This document shows, one piece after another, positions 1 through 12,027 of a DNA stretch of 31,426 bases. This stretch comes from Collodictyon triciliatum (taxonomy: Eukaryota > CRuMs): positions 1 to 31,426 of the forward strand of contig JBHJMP010000930.1 in the NCBI GenBank assembly GCA_043381765.1, written 5' to 3'. The position numbers and the translations under genes are program-made. How positions within the stretch are numbered: position 1 is the first letter of the stretch; each line of letters starts with the position of its first letter. A model generated the notes under the pieces. The model ran no database searches and was not told the DNA's origin. It worked only from the letters and a program-made list of their open reading frames with translations.

Positions 1-84
1 GAAGAAGAAGAAGAAGAAGAAGAAGAAGAAGAAGAAGAAGAAGAAGAAGAAGAAGAAGAAGAAGAAGAAGAAGAAGAAGAAGAA
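1..84. repeat. (GAA)n trinucleotide microsatellite
   Basis: An almost perfect run of GAA fills the left edge and then decays into A/G-rich sequence up to about position 130. Read in the sense of the minus-strand gene beside it, it is a (TTC)n pyrimidine tract, so it probably lies in an intron or in the 3' part of that gene. No exon could be recognised between it and position 240. Confidence 0.95.
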
Positions 85-239
85 AACACCGAAAAAAAGA
101 AGGAAGAAAAAAAAGGAAGAAAAAACAAGACGAGAAAAGCTTTTGAAGCGTGTATATGAATGGGTAAATATTTAGAATGGTTTTTTTCATATGTATGATA
201 AATTATTTTTTTTTAAAAAAAAAGGAACAAAGTGATCAC

Positions 240-3200
240 CGTATTTTATCTCCCAACGCTGCAAGACAAAATCAAATAACATGTTTACATTATCAAAAGA
301 TGATAATTTCTGTATCTCTGCATCAATAGCTTCGTAAATTCCAAAAATTCGAATCTCATCCAATACGGTTCGGAGATATAGAGGATGCCCTTTGATACAA
401 AAGTATATTATTGTTATTTATACAAATGAATTAGAGGTATGAATAAGGGGGGAAAAACATATCAAAAATCAGTTAGTTCGCTTTTGCCTGTTGTATCCGA
501 TCTCTCTCTGATTGTTTCTATCTGCGATTCTGTTAAAGTCTTATCATATTTTATCATGAATGAAATTGAAGCATCTCTAATCTCAATCTTTGAAAGCTTA
601 GGGACGTGGATAATCTCCAAACCAGATGATTTAAAAGTCTGTATTGATATAACTGGTGAGAGGTTGATTAATGAGTTTTTTTATTCGTTTTATTGTATTA
701 TCATTATATTAAAAAAATTGTTTCTTTTGTTGGCTCATTCAAGCATTTCCAGAATGGAGCTTTACCTCGCATGTCTGATGTTCAATTGTCGTGGATACCA
801 CAATAGCAATACCTTTAGGAGTTTTCTTTGGAATCCAGTGCAGTGACCCAACGAGGGGGTACTGTTCAGAATTGGACAGCTGGTTCACCGCATCGATTAC
901 AAAAACAACATTTTCGTTGCTAAAAGAAAAATTAAAAATGATGGTTTATGTGATATCTTTTTAAAGAAAGGCACATTTAAGTAAGCAGAGGACATCTAGG
1001 ATATACCGTTATTTACCTAGAACTTTTTGATATGTGGTCAATGATTCCAACAAATCCTCTTTTAATAATTTCTTTTCCTAAAAATAAGTGACAAAGAAAA
1101 CAAAGTTTGTATTATTTCATTTTTTTTTAAAAAAAAAAAAATCAGTGCAACATAGGCCCTAAAAATATACAACATCGATATACGTTGTCTTTGGAGAAAT
1201 TCATATTTCACTTCATTCAAATTTTCAAGAGAAATTGTTTGTTATAAACGTTCTGAACCTTGAACAGAGTCAGGGGAAGGAAGTATCCCTTTTTTGGACA
1301 AGGAATGAACGAAACGAAAGATAATGCTTCATAATTTGAATAAGAGCGTGTAAGAAAAAGAAAATTTTCTTGAGCTAACAATTGCATGAAATGTAGGCTA
1401 GCGAATAATAATCTAGATAACGCACATTATTAACCATACAAATGTACACGAGGGCACAAAAAGAATTTATAAATGATGAGAGAATACTTTTCTGGGTATA
1501 AACTGAGGTTTGTGGCTCCCACAAAGTGAAAAAGGGTATGTCTCTGGCTTGTTTCCATAAGTAAATTGCGTATCATAGCTGCCATGATGGACGATTTTCC
1601 TATTCCCGATTGAGCTCCTAAAACGGTTATGCTGCTATCATCGGATTCTAGTTGAGAGGATATCCTTATCGAGAGATCTTTTAACAAGTCAATCCTTCCC
1701 TCAAACCCAGTGAGACGGTGTTTCATCACTTGGTTATGCGCAACATCGTCTCCTACTGGATTCTTTACATTTACAAGGAAATATAATAGGTTCGTCAAAA
1801 TTAAAATAACAGACCAAACCGAAGGCAAACACATGTACAAAGTATACTCTATATAATTCCCTATGGTTCTGATTACAGGAAAATCTCACACTTTCTCCCG
1901 GAAAATCCTCATTCATGGCAAATTCTAAGGCCGCAATAATATACTCACACAACTCCTTTGGTTCTTTATAAGTTGCAATAGGAAATTTTGAGCAAACTTT
2001 TTGCTTTAATAGGTTCTGGCTCTGCCTCTTTGTTTCGTGAAAAATAAAAAATAAAAAAAAAAATCATGTTAGCCAAAAAAGTCTACGTCAAATCAAGCAT
2101 GCTGGTTAAAAGTATGCACTCTTACGTCTTTTTCGTCAACTGGGCGATATAGGGCTCTTTCTGCATCAGAGACAGCCACATGAATAACAGCATATTCCTC
2201 ATCTCTAGCAAAAAAGAATGCCCTCCTGGATATCGGCCTATCTAAAATAGCTCCATATTGTATCTAATCCCATATACTCCGAGTTATGAAATATTTGTAA
2301 GGGGGTAGGGGAGGGGTAGGGACGTGTAATCATAATATACATTTTAAACTAGTACGACAGGTAGACCCCGTGATGGGGATATGTGGATAACCGAATAGAT
2401 CGTCGAGCGAGGGGGAATAGAAAAATCTTGTATTTTAACCAACCTCATATTCAGTCACGCTGAGATTGCGCATTTCCTCCAGAAATGGATACCGTGAATC
2501 TGTGCTTGGGTGCCATTCTGATGGTTTCGAATAATTAGGAATCCAACCGTATCTTGCTCCCAGTGTACAGAGAAAATAAGGGCACTTCTCGATGGATTCC
2601 AGACAGCTAATCACAACCTGAAATCAAATGTTTGTATTTAGCAATTAACTCTTTCCGGAGGCTTCCCCATGTATCCCCCCCCCCATAGTTATAATCATCT
2701 ATAAAAAGACTCACTAATCCGTTAGAGGATACTTCTCCAGTCAATCCCCATCTAAGATCAATGAAAACAAGTACCACTCCCCTCTTTCTTGCAAATTCCT
2801 TCAGTCTAAATGCAGTAGAGTTGATAGTGAAAATTGAATACATTGAAAATATATTCATATGCTTTAGGGGACATATCAGTCACTTGAAACGAGACAAACT
2901 CTTGTATAGTTCATTTAAAGAAGGGTACGTGAAGAATATATTGAGAGGTAATTTTTTTCCCTTTATTCGATTCAAGGGAATGATAGGTTTTTATATTTTA
3001 ATCGATTGAGAGAGATAAAATATTTATAAGAAAAATAGGAAAATAAATAGACTATTTCATATATATATATATAGAGGCTACTTTTCATCTATCATATGAC
3101 CAGTCACCTGTTTTCTCCTAGTTGAAAGAAAATATCGCGTTCCCTTTGCATATCACGAAAAGTCGATGACATAAAGACTCGTAGGACTCTGTCATTACAG

Positions 3201-4617
3201 ACATATTGCCATACATTTTCGCGAGAATATTTTGAGTTAGGAACTGGAACTGATTTGTGGGAAAATTTGACGTCGAGCTGATGAGTCTCTATGCCACCAG
3301 TTGCGAGATGTTGAGGATCTGTAGAGTGGACATGCTCATCTAGTGTGGAAGAGGCTTCTCTTGTAATATCTGTGACTCCGTGGTGGTCACTTTCCACAAG
3401 AGACATCATGGATACGGATACCGCGGGGGAATTATCAATATCCAATTCCTAAATAATGGATATTATTTTGGTTTATAAAAGGAAGAGATATAAATTTCAT
3501 ATGGTAAAAAACATTCAAGATTAGTTTCAATTTGAGAAATATTGATATTAGGAACTATATCATACCTTTGATTTTATCCAGGAAATGAACAACATTATGA
3601 TTGTTTGATTGTGCTTCTTAAAATCACCTTTTTGAAATAATAATAATAATTCAATAATTAAATGTGGTAATTATGATGAACCGGCTAACTGATTTTGGCT
3701 GAAACTTAATCGATTTAAATCATACAATTTATTCCGAAGTAGGCAGGAACAATAGATGATGAATCTGACGATTCATAGGGAACGGCCATACTGCTCGACC
3801 CAGCAGTCTTTGTACATAGCAAATATAAGAATACTATGTCAATTTAATTCCATTTTTTTCTTCAAATGCCTCAAAATACATTCATATGTAAACTGAAATT
3901 ACATCGTCGTATCTCCCCGTGTTAAAGACTTTAGAGAGAAGAATACTTAGTGCTCTTCCATCTGCCCAACTAGATTTTTCAAATAAATCATCAAAAATTA
4001 ACAAGTAGAGAAAAATTATGATACCTCGGCATCCATAAGATAAAACTGGACGAATTTTTAAATTAAATATTTACTTTACTCATGTCAATTACCTGCGATG
4101 AAAGTTATCCACGCCAATATTGTGTGAATTTAAAATTCCATTCGACCATTTTAGCAAATACTTTTTTAGATCTTTTCCTGAGGCGAATACGAATCAGTGA
4201 TTATATTATAAGGAGAAGCTATCAAACTGAGGTCTTTTCAAATGCAAAATTGAACGCTTAATCTGTATAATGTCTCACGTTCCATCGGAGCATCGGACCC
4301 ACAAGACAATCCAACCAAACCCCACATTGCTTCAACCAGGCTTCTGCTGAAAATTTCTAGTTGAAAGGAATTACTACAATTAATAAAGTGATATTCCTCG
4401 AATGGAATCGCCATATCAGCCATATCCTACGAGGGAATGAGATTGATGAGCCGAAAATTAAAGGTCACCCTCTGGCGTGAATGTTTGCGACGTCTTTCGT
4501 CTTCGAGCTTCCTTGTTCATGATCTCGCACACTTTTTGCATGTTTTCCTTGCTCTCCTGGCTCCCATACGCATAGGGGACAGAGCTAACCAAAGAAAATT
4601 ATCTGATTACAAATGGC

Positions 4618-4708
<91 letters not shown>

Positions 4709-5111
4709 TAACAATAACAATAATAATAATAATAATAGCGAAGACATGAAGTAGATAATATGGTAAAATATGATCATGAAATCAAAAATTCAATACAGGT
4801 ATTCACCTTTCTCTCTGGCAAAAGATCCCTACCGAGCAGATTTTCCATTGATGAATCAACTCCAGAATGATCACCCCGTCACACAAGTCCTCCGCGAGAT
4901 TACTGATCACATAGCCACGGGCTTTCAAGTGCAGATTCATCCATAGCTCGAACTCCTGCGTTCATAAATAACACTTCATATATAAAGGAAAAGTGGCAAC
5001 AGGACAGAGACGAGAACACGAGTTCATTCTAGACGGAAGAAGCAAGAGGCCCAATGAACTTTCATAACCCAAACATACCTTCTCTGTCTCTTTTGTTTGA
5101 GAAGCTCCCAT
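240..5111 (-). CDS. CH-CH-DUF4062-NACHT (STAND NTPase) protein, partial at 3' end
   Basis: Minus-strand exons in coding order: 5111-5079, 4955-4807, 4584-4469, 4356-4279, 4177-4093, 3969-3903, an unresolved CH2 middle, 3616-3566, 3448-3108, 2805-2715, 2617-2444, 2263-2126, about 2027-1890, about 1762-1488, an unresolved stretch, 1077-1017, 919-766, 638-488, 389-289, 258-240, then off the window. Apart from the unresolved stretches, phases agree from exon to exon. The start is MGASQTKETEK, a myristoylation-like N-terminus. CH1 has WMNLHLKARGYVISNL, AEDLCDGVIILELI and TPEEIFSRSLVEAMWGLV. CH2 has LLKWSNGILNSHNIGV, SWADGRALSILL and KHNQTIIMLFISWIK. DUF4062 has RVFMSSTFRDMQRERD, KRGVVLVFIDLRWGLTGE and CTLGARYGWIP. 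The NTPase has Walker A GAQSGIGKSS, HFVGAT, Walker B NVVFVIDAVNQL, and HPLYLRTVLDEIRIFG. Homologous modules occur in NPHP3/NWD1/TEP1-like proteins; WD or TPR repeats would be expected beyond the edge. The link between the CH exons and DUF4062 rests on matching phase 0 and the lack of any visible gene end between them; two adjacent genes remain possible. Confidence 0.75.
4617..4737. repeat. (AAT)n microsatellite with AAC interruptions, intronic
   Basis: About 29 copies of AAT are followed by AACAAT units and then AAT again. It lies in the intron 4585-4806 between the two halves of CH1, where the sense strand reads (ATT)n. The poly-asparagine reading frame on the plus strand is an artefact of this repeat. 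Confidence 0.95.
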
Positions 5112-5727
5112 GGAAACAAAGGAGACTCCTTATAATTCCTAGCCGACAGAACAGGCCTACGACAACTCATAATTATGGGGCTATGTCACGCACAAGAATG
5201 CTCCTCAAACAATATGGGACGTTGTCACGGTGGAAGAAAAAAAGGAAAAGGAAAAAAAAAGTGGAAGGATCATAAGAAAAATGGAAGAATAATGCTTGTG
5301 CAAGGGAACCTAAGCCGCAAGCAAAAGTCGACGCCTCATCGCCAAAGAAGGTATCCACACTCTGCTACAGTACCGCCACCACGCCAACTCCAGACATAAC
5401 ACCTCCGCCTTACCCAAAGATAGCAGGACGTTTTCTCGAGGCACGGATTTATCAAGCCAGAGTTACAGGGAGGGAACGGGAGTGAGAAGGCGCGGAATGG
5501 CGGGAGCGAACAGACAGCCAGCATCGAAAGAAAGGTGTTCCGCAAGACCATGGACAACCAAAGCGCAGGACGAGGAGAAAAAAAAAATTAATTGGAAGAG
5601 ATGGCAGCAACGCTGAACAGACAGGCAGACAAAGCAACAGCAGGACGAAGCAAGTGCTGCACCACCCCATGCAATCAAGTGGATGCAAACTCTCCCCATT
5701 CTCCCTGTTGCACTGCAGCCCGCCTGC
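5112..5727. other. Intergenic region between two minus-strand genes
   Basis: Lies between the eIF3a stop codon and the start codon of the CH-DUF4062 gene, and must hold the eIF3a 3' end and the promoter of the downstream gene. Composition is mixed: an A/G-rich stretch near 5232-5290 and more GC-rich sequence near 5320-5580. Open frames here overlap on both strands and resemble nothing I know. No TATA box or consensus AATAAA was identified. Confidence 0.6.
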
Positions 5728-8700
5728 TTAGCGGCGCCAGTTGTCCGAGTTATCTGTCTCGCGGGATGACGACGGGTAGGAGCGGCCACTCGCGCCAGAC
5801 TGACGACCGGACTGGCCAGCGTAGCCCTGCTGCTGCTGCCCTTGTTGCTGCTGCGGTCTCGTCTCGCCTGAGCCGTACGTTGGGCGGCCTGCGTCGCGGT
5901 TGCGGGGCGCATCCCCAAAGGACGATTGGCGGGTGTATGGGGCGTCGCGGCCTCCCTGCTGGCTGCTGGGGAACGAGTCAGACTGGCGGAAGGGGGCGCG
6001 GCCAGATGCACTGGGGCCGTCGCTGAAGCGCGGCTCTGACGAGAAGCGGCTCATGGGCGCGGTTGACCCGGACGGCGGAGTGTTTTCTGGGCGAGCAGCG
6101 GCGCTTGCGCCCGGGTTCGAACCGGCCTGTCCGGACGGGGTGGCGGCGAGCTTATCCTTTTCTCTCTCGCGCCAGCTCTTGGCTGCTCCGGGCTTGGCTG
6201 CATCTCCTAGAGAGTCGCGTGAGTCGTGTGTTGGGTGTGTTCGGGTCTTTTTCCGGAGCAATCTGGGGAAGGGGAGGGAGATAGGGTTGGGGCTTTAGGT
6301 TGGGTGAGCATACCAGACGCCTTTTGGTCTGTGAGGGCGGCGGCAGCAAGGGCGGCCTGCAGCTGCTCCTTGCGCTTCTCCTCCTCGATTCTTTTTTCCT
6401 CGCGAAGCTTCTCTTCTCGCTTACGCCTCTCCTCCTCTTTGACGCGCTCTTCTTCCTTCCGTTTCTCCTCTTCTTTGAGCCTCTCCTCCTCTTTGATTCG
6501 CTCTTCCTCCTTTCGCCTCTCCTCCTCCTGAAATTCAAGATGTAAAGCAATTAGAACATCACAATGGATTAGCCCGGCTGGCTATTGTTCACATTCACAG
6601 AAAGGCGATGGCCTGGTAAGTAGAAACAAAACTCTGCGGTTCGTGTTAATTAAAACGTATCTTACAGGAAAGAAAAAGGTACAAGAGCTTAATTTTCCTT
6701 TTTGGCCAGAACGATAATGTAAATTACCTCTCTCAGTCGCACTTGCTGCAGATAATCTTCATAAAGCTTTTCAGCGTATCTCTGGCGAGATTCAGTCATC
6801 TTCTTGTTGTATTCCTCTTGGCGAGCAGCCATGACAGTTTTTTCGAAAGCAGCCTATTTATTTCAGATTGAAAACGTTGCGTTATTATATTGCCATTGTG
6901 GAATGTTCTGAAGAGTAAAATAGACAAACAGGAATATGGCATCTAGGACGAGAGTCATATTTAAATCGTCAGCCTATTTTTTCTCATTAACATTTTTTGA
7001 TAGTAATGATACACAAATATTATCGATTAAACCTTGTCATCAGCAATGGCAAGGATGCGGGCCTTGTCCTCTAAATCCTTCTCCCATCTCTTACGGTGGG
7101 AGTCAATAAACTGGGCGTGGGAAGACTCGAACGTTTTCTTCTCTTCAGCAATAGCAGTACGGAACTTATCTTCAATAATATGGCGTTCCATATCGCGGCG
7201 GCCTCTTTCGATGTACTCATACTATATCAGCGGTATAGATACATGGCTCAATTAAAGCAGTGAAGAAGTCAGTATATAATAATAAATAAATAATAATAAT
7301 AAACTAAAATTATTCAATAAAGTATCATCATGCGAATATTCGAATTTAAACGTTCAATACTAATAATGATTGAATATACTTTGAGAGAAATATTCTTGAT
7401 TTTCTTCTCAGCTTCTTCTCTTTCCGCCAAAAGTAGTTCAGTTTTCTTCTTGCGGAGGGCACGAACCAGATCAGATCCTGTAATTCCAGGGAATTCCTGA
7501 GAGATAACAAAACTGCCTGTAAGTCATATGTTTACATATCGGGTACATGGCGCTTGGGTAAATTATGCATGAATTAAGATAATGGACAAACCGTTTTGAC
7601 GTCAATCTTCTTCTTGGTCAGCTTGAAGATCTCCTGGACCATGTCTTCAGCTTGCTTGATTTGACTTTCAAGAATCTGCTGCTGAACACTGGGCTCAGTT
7701 GAGACTGGTGTCGGAGCAGAAGCATGAGCCTCTTCGGTCTTGTTGGATTCTGCAATAGCAGCAGCTTTAGCGACAGCCTGTTTAGATGGTGTAATCATTT
7801 AGGCATTTTGAATTGTTTTCCCCTTTGATATTGTACCTGCGTTCAATCTCAACGTATGAGTTAATGAATGGGTAGACTAAATTGCTGGTTATTTGATTTA
7901 TGCGTAAAATAAGAAAAAACCTCCAGACGCTTGGCGACCAGCTCTTTTCGGGCGACATTCTCCTTGTATTCTAGTTTGGCACTCTGTCCACCAACAAGAT
8001 AGATAATCGAGAGAACAGCTTTCAGTGAAACATTTGTCATGCGCACCAGGGAACAATACATTATGACTTGTTAACAAATTAAATTCTCTGCAGTGCAAAG
8101 GGTTTCAAATCACCTTGAGGGCGACAGAAATGAGCTCTTTTTTCGCCTTCTTGCGGGCCTCAACGATGGATGGGTCGACAAGCTCTGCTGCGTGGCTCAG
8201 ACCCTCAGCGAAATTGACGAGTTGTCTACGGACGTTGGTCACGTTGGCAAACTGAGAGGTAGTAAGTGGTTTGAGTGTTTCGGAATTCATAGAAGAAGCT
8301 GAAGAATCCTTCGACTGTTCTAGAATACGAATTAGTGTAATCTTGAAGGGAAAGAGAGATAGAGAAAAAGAACGTACCTTCTTTGTAAATATAACCAATC
8401 CTTTTTGGTGGTCAACACGGCCTGATACCAAACCTTTCTTGATCATTCCAAGCAGATGGATTTCAATCTCGTGGGCAGGGGCAAACTTGACTAGAATTTT
8501 GTAAAATAAGTGAGAATCAAGAAGTATACCGCGTATTTCTTCAGGACAATCTTTATAGCATTATGGCATGGGATATAAGGTGGGAGTGATGAGAAATTTG
8601 TAGAATAGAGCGATTCTCGAGAAAATTGACCCACTGATGGATGATAGGTTCTCCAATTTCAGCACTTTATATACTTGAGAGAGTTGCAATAAGATGCGTG

Positions 8701-11074
8701 ACATGGCTGCCTGTATTTAAATTAGTGTAAAACAGTTGAGTGGGACTTCGGGTAAAAACGCGGGTGGTGTGCATTGATGTGACTTGATACATTTTGGTTA
8801 CCTTTTGAATGGGCTTTAAGAACTTAGAGAAAGAGCTGTTTGCCGAAATGAATTCAAAGATGGGCGCAAGCTTTTCTGAGAGTTCTAGCGGTTGGAACTC
8901 AGTCTGCGTAGTGAATAAAAAAATTAACATGAAATTTTCTTCAGGAAGTCACGTGTTTACTGATAAGTAGTAGAGTTGTACAAGAAAGAAACGCACCTCA
9001 AGTAAGCGGAAAATGTCCTTAAGTTCGCTGATAACATAACCTTGCATGTTACGGGCAATGTTGACGATGGTCGAGATTAAGTCTCTCAGATGAGGGATAC
9101 TGAAAAGTGTGGCGGTTTTCCTAGAGGTAACGATAATATCATCAAGATGCAATATATGTACATGCGATATGTTTTGAGAGGATAATTGTTTGAAGGTGAC
9201 AAAGAATGCAAATGCGAATCTGGCGCATGATTACCCAGTCAAGTCGCTCGTAGTAGTTTTTGCCTGCAACTGGAAGCCCAGTAGAGAGGCGAGCTTGATA
9301 TTCCTATCCTTCTCAACATCAAGTTCGAATGTGCGCTCTTCGGACATACGCTCTTCAACTGGGATACTGAGGGCTGAGAGTACCACAGTGGATGCAATCT
9401 GAGCCAGTTCTGCGTTACTGGTGTCCTTTTTGAAGTTCTTGGTAAGGCTGAAGAGACGGTACCACGCGTGGGCATGGAACAAATGGTTCTCTGAGACCCA
9501 GAAAATCTGGGTAAGGTAGTTGTAGTACTGGTTCATGAGCTTTGGCTTCGGGGCTCTCTTAGCCATATTCAGTAAGGTGTGAGCATCTTCAGCAGTTTTG
9601 TATGCTTCCTAACGACGGATGAAACATAAAGAAATCTTCAATCCAGGAGCCAACATATTTCATACTTTGATCCATTGAATGAAATGTCAACGTTTTCTAT
9701 GCAGAAATGCCGGAAAATTACAGCTTATTTGAACTGCTTACCTGCCATAAACCGAGCTCTGTAGCAACACCCAGCTGTGAGAACCTAACTTCAAGGGCCA
9801 TCTCCATACTTTCGGGGTTATTCAAGTTGACTGATTGGGCAGAGCCCATGTATTTACTGTAAGGGGAATAAACCATGAGTATCCTCATTCCATTTGGTAA
9901 ATTTGTTCATTGATACTTATTGTGCCGAAAAGGGTAGGATTCATAAGATAAAGGCAAATATATTGGTAATTACATGCTGAGACTGAGATGCAGGCGCAGA
10001 GATTCGCTCAGTCTGCGGAACTCGGTAGCTCTTTTGAAGTCTTTACAGAACTCCAGAGATTGTTGGGCAGTAAACTAGAAATATGCTCCAATTAATAAAC
10101 CATGTACTTATGTGCAGAGTTGTTGAAATATGCTTCTCTCACTTTGCCACAATGGCACACGCGAAATTATACATATGTAATGACGAGCCCAGTAGAAACA
10201 ATTCACCTGATAAAGCTTTTCAAATTTCTGGTTGGAGCGGGATAAATCGAGAACAGCTCGCAGAGATTCCCACCAAAAACGAAGCCACGGAGTAGCACCC
10301 TCACGGTCCCCCTTATCGCCAGCATCCCCACCAAATGCCTCTCCGCCTTCGTCTTCGAGATCTTCGATGGCGTCCAAACTGAACTGAAGTCTTTCACGCT
10401 CATTGGTGGCTTTTGTACTGCAGAGCTAGAGATATGGTCATAGTTATGAAACCTGAGTGAAAACGAAAAAAAGGTTGTTGTTGCTTCTCCAAAGCAGGTA
10501 AAAAAACACAGCTGTGTTATGTATTTGCTATTCCTATGGACATCCGCCATAATAGCGCATCAAAGAGAAATATCAGCTAAAGAACATGTGAGATCTGTTG
10601 GGGCAATTACCTCCAAGAAAGTCTTCGCAACATGATCAAAGGACTCAGAATTGTTTTGGGAGCACACAGTGCGGAAAAACTGAAGCCCATCTCTGGCTAT
10701 ATTTCCCCGGCGAAGTTGGACGCAGAGCTTCACATGGGTCAACATAATGTCTTCGAGTCCCAACGACCAGACACGCAGTACGCGGGCAGACATGAATTCG
10801 TGCAGAATGGAGAGGGCCTGGCTCCTTTGTTTCAGGCGGTAGAGCTCTATGGTCGCATAAAAAGAGTGTCAGCCACCCATGAGGCAGTGCATAAACTTTT
10901 TCTCCTTTCTTTGTAAGCCACAACCCTCTCGCTCCACAGCCCCACCAACGAAACTGTTTTCGGCATGGAGGGACTGCGAGACAAAAGCAAGTCGCAGACC
11001 AGCAGCCCAACTACTTGTCAAATGTGCTTACCTTGAGCTCTCTCCAAGACGGTTTCGGGCTTCAGTGTTGCCAT
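5728..11074 (-). CDS. EIF3A: Eukaryotic translation initiation factor 3 subunit A
   Basis: Scaffold subunit of eIF3, which binds the 40S ribosome in the cytoplasm and organises the initiation complex. Eighteen exons: 11074-11032, 10846-10611, 10425-10207, 10074-9974, 9856-9742, 9608-9235, 9120-8997, 8903-8802, 8710-8635, 8490-8378, 8314-8114, 7983-7921, 7777-7592, 7496-7380, 7221-7033, 6853-6728, 6527-6314, 6206-5728. They sum to 3078 nt (1025 residues) with consistent phases. Family marks: start MATLKPETVLERAQ; ATPWLRFWWESLRAVLDLSR; VNLNNPESMEMALEVRFSQL; MNQYYNYLTQIFWVSENHLF; a PCI/winged-helix part ending near residue 501 (SGRVDHQKGLVIFTKK); then a long charged helix with E/K/R repeats near residues 790-870. 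The tail is G/S/Q/R-rich and ends DNWRR. It is shorter than animal eIF3a (over 1300 residues) and lacks the DDDRGPRRG-type decapeptides. Exon 12 has a weak gttttt donor. Confidence 0.97.
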
Positions 11075-12027
11075 CGGTGGTTGTTTCCTATAAGAGAGTT
11101 CCCCAAGGTCAGTTTCTCTGTGTGTTGGGGCAACCGCACTCTCTCGGGTTGATACGAGTCACATTGAGGAAGGAATTTGTCGACCCCTTTAGATTGGTTG
11201 AGGTTTCTCTGATCTTCAACCGATCCATTGAGGCTAGTCAGACTTGGATATGTGGTCAGATCGATCGTGCGGGAGAGGTTTCGAGCTCGCGGTTCGTGTT
11301 GTTGCAGGATCAAAGTCACAGCTCGACGCTTGATAAGTTCAAGTAATTGCCTGCCAACAACACATCAAACTTCTCGATCTAATGAATAATCACCTGCGCC
11401 TTCCGTGTGATGCGCGCGACACACTTTGAGCACGATACTTCCCAATATGAAAATATCGCGAAAAAAGGCCACAGGTGCGCAGGATGTATGGTACAATTAT
11501 CGCAGTGCGTGGGAAAAAATATTAATTTGGGAAATTTCGAATGATGAACCTATAAAATATTATATAAGCATACAAATATATACATATCATGTACTATCAA
11601 GGTTTTGGTCATTTAACTAAGCTGCATAGTGATATATATTATAGATTCCACAAATATATACTCCAATTCTGTTTCCCATCACCCAAAGAGATCAAGGTCG
11701 TCGGAAGCCTGATCGCACTTTTGTTAAGCTGCGAGTGGTTCTTTTCATGAGTCTTAGGGAACAAGATAGTGGCAGAGTTATTTCCGATTCTTAAGCTGTG
11801 CCATTCTTTTCTTCCATCCTCGGTCACCTCAGCATCCCCCCAGAATCTTTCTCTTTATTATAGCTCAAGAATGAGGCTCTAAAGGGCTAGTGTTCCTTTT
11901 CAATTATTCTTATTCTTGTTATTGCTACAAACTTTTAGCTAGGTTAAACTGCTGTGCCTTTCATAGCCAGCACATCCCTGTTGGAAGTCTGAACGTAAAG
12001 AGCCTGGGAAATACATTATATTATTCG
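11075..12027. other. Divergent intergenic region between eIF3a and the two-RRM gene
   Basis: About 950 bp separates two start codons that point away from each other, so both 5' UTRs and promoters must lie here. The eIF3a-proximal part (11075-11420) is fairly GC-balanced with several CG dinucleotides. The middle (11500-11660) is very AT-rich, with TATAAA-like and TATATA stretches near 11550 and 11630. A short pyrimidine-rich run lies near 11900. No RNA gene was recognised. Confidence 0.6.

Noticed and set aside
439-846. 135-codon open frame on the plus strand
   Set aside because: It lies opposite two minus-strand exons (488-638, 766-919) with strong NACHT-family similarity; the plus-strand peptide shows no domain.
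4437-4754. Plus-strand frame with a long poly-asparagine run
   Set aside because: Produced by the (AAT)n repeat in a minus-strand intron and by the antisense of a CH1 exon.
5463-6545. Several overlapping long frames on both strands at the eIF3a 3' end
   Set aside because: Only the frame ending at 5728 continues the eIF3a protein in phase; the rest are shadows in a GC-rich or purine-rich coding exon.
7840-7865. Possible extra eIF3a exon (INSYVEIER-like)
   Set aside because: Its phase does not fit either neighbour, while exon 7983-7921 joins exon 7777-7592 directly in phase 0.
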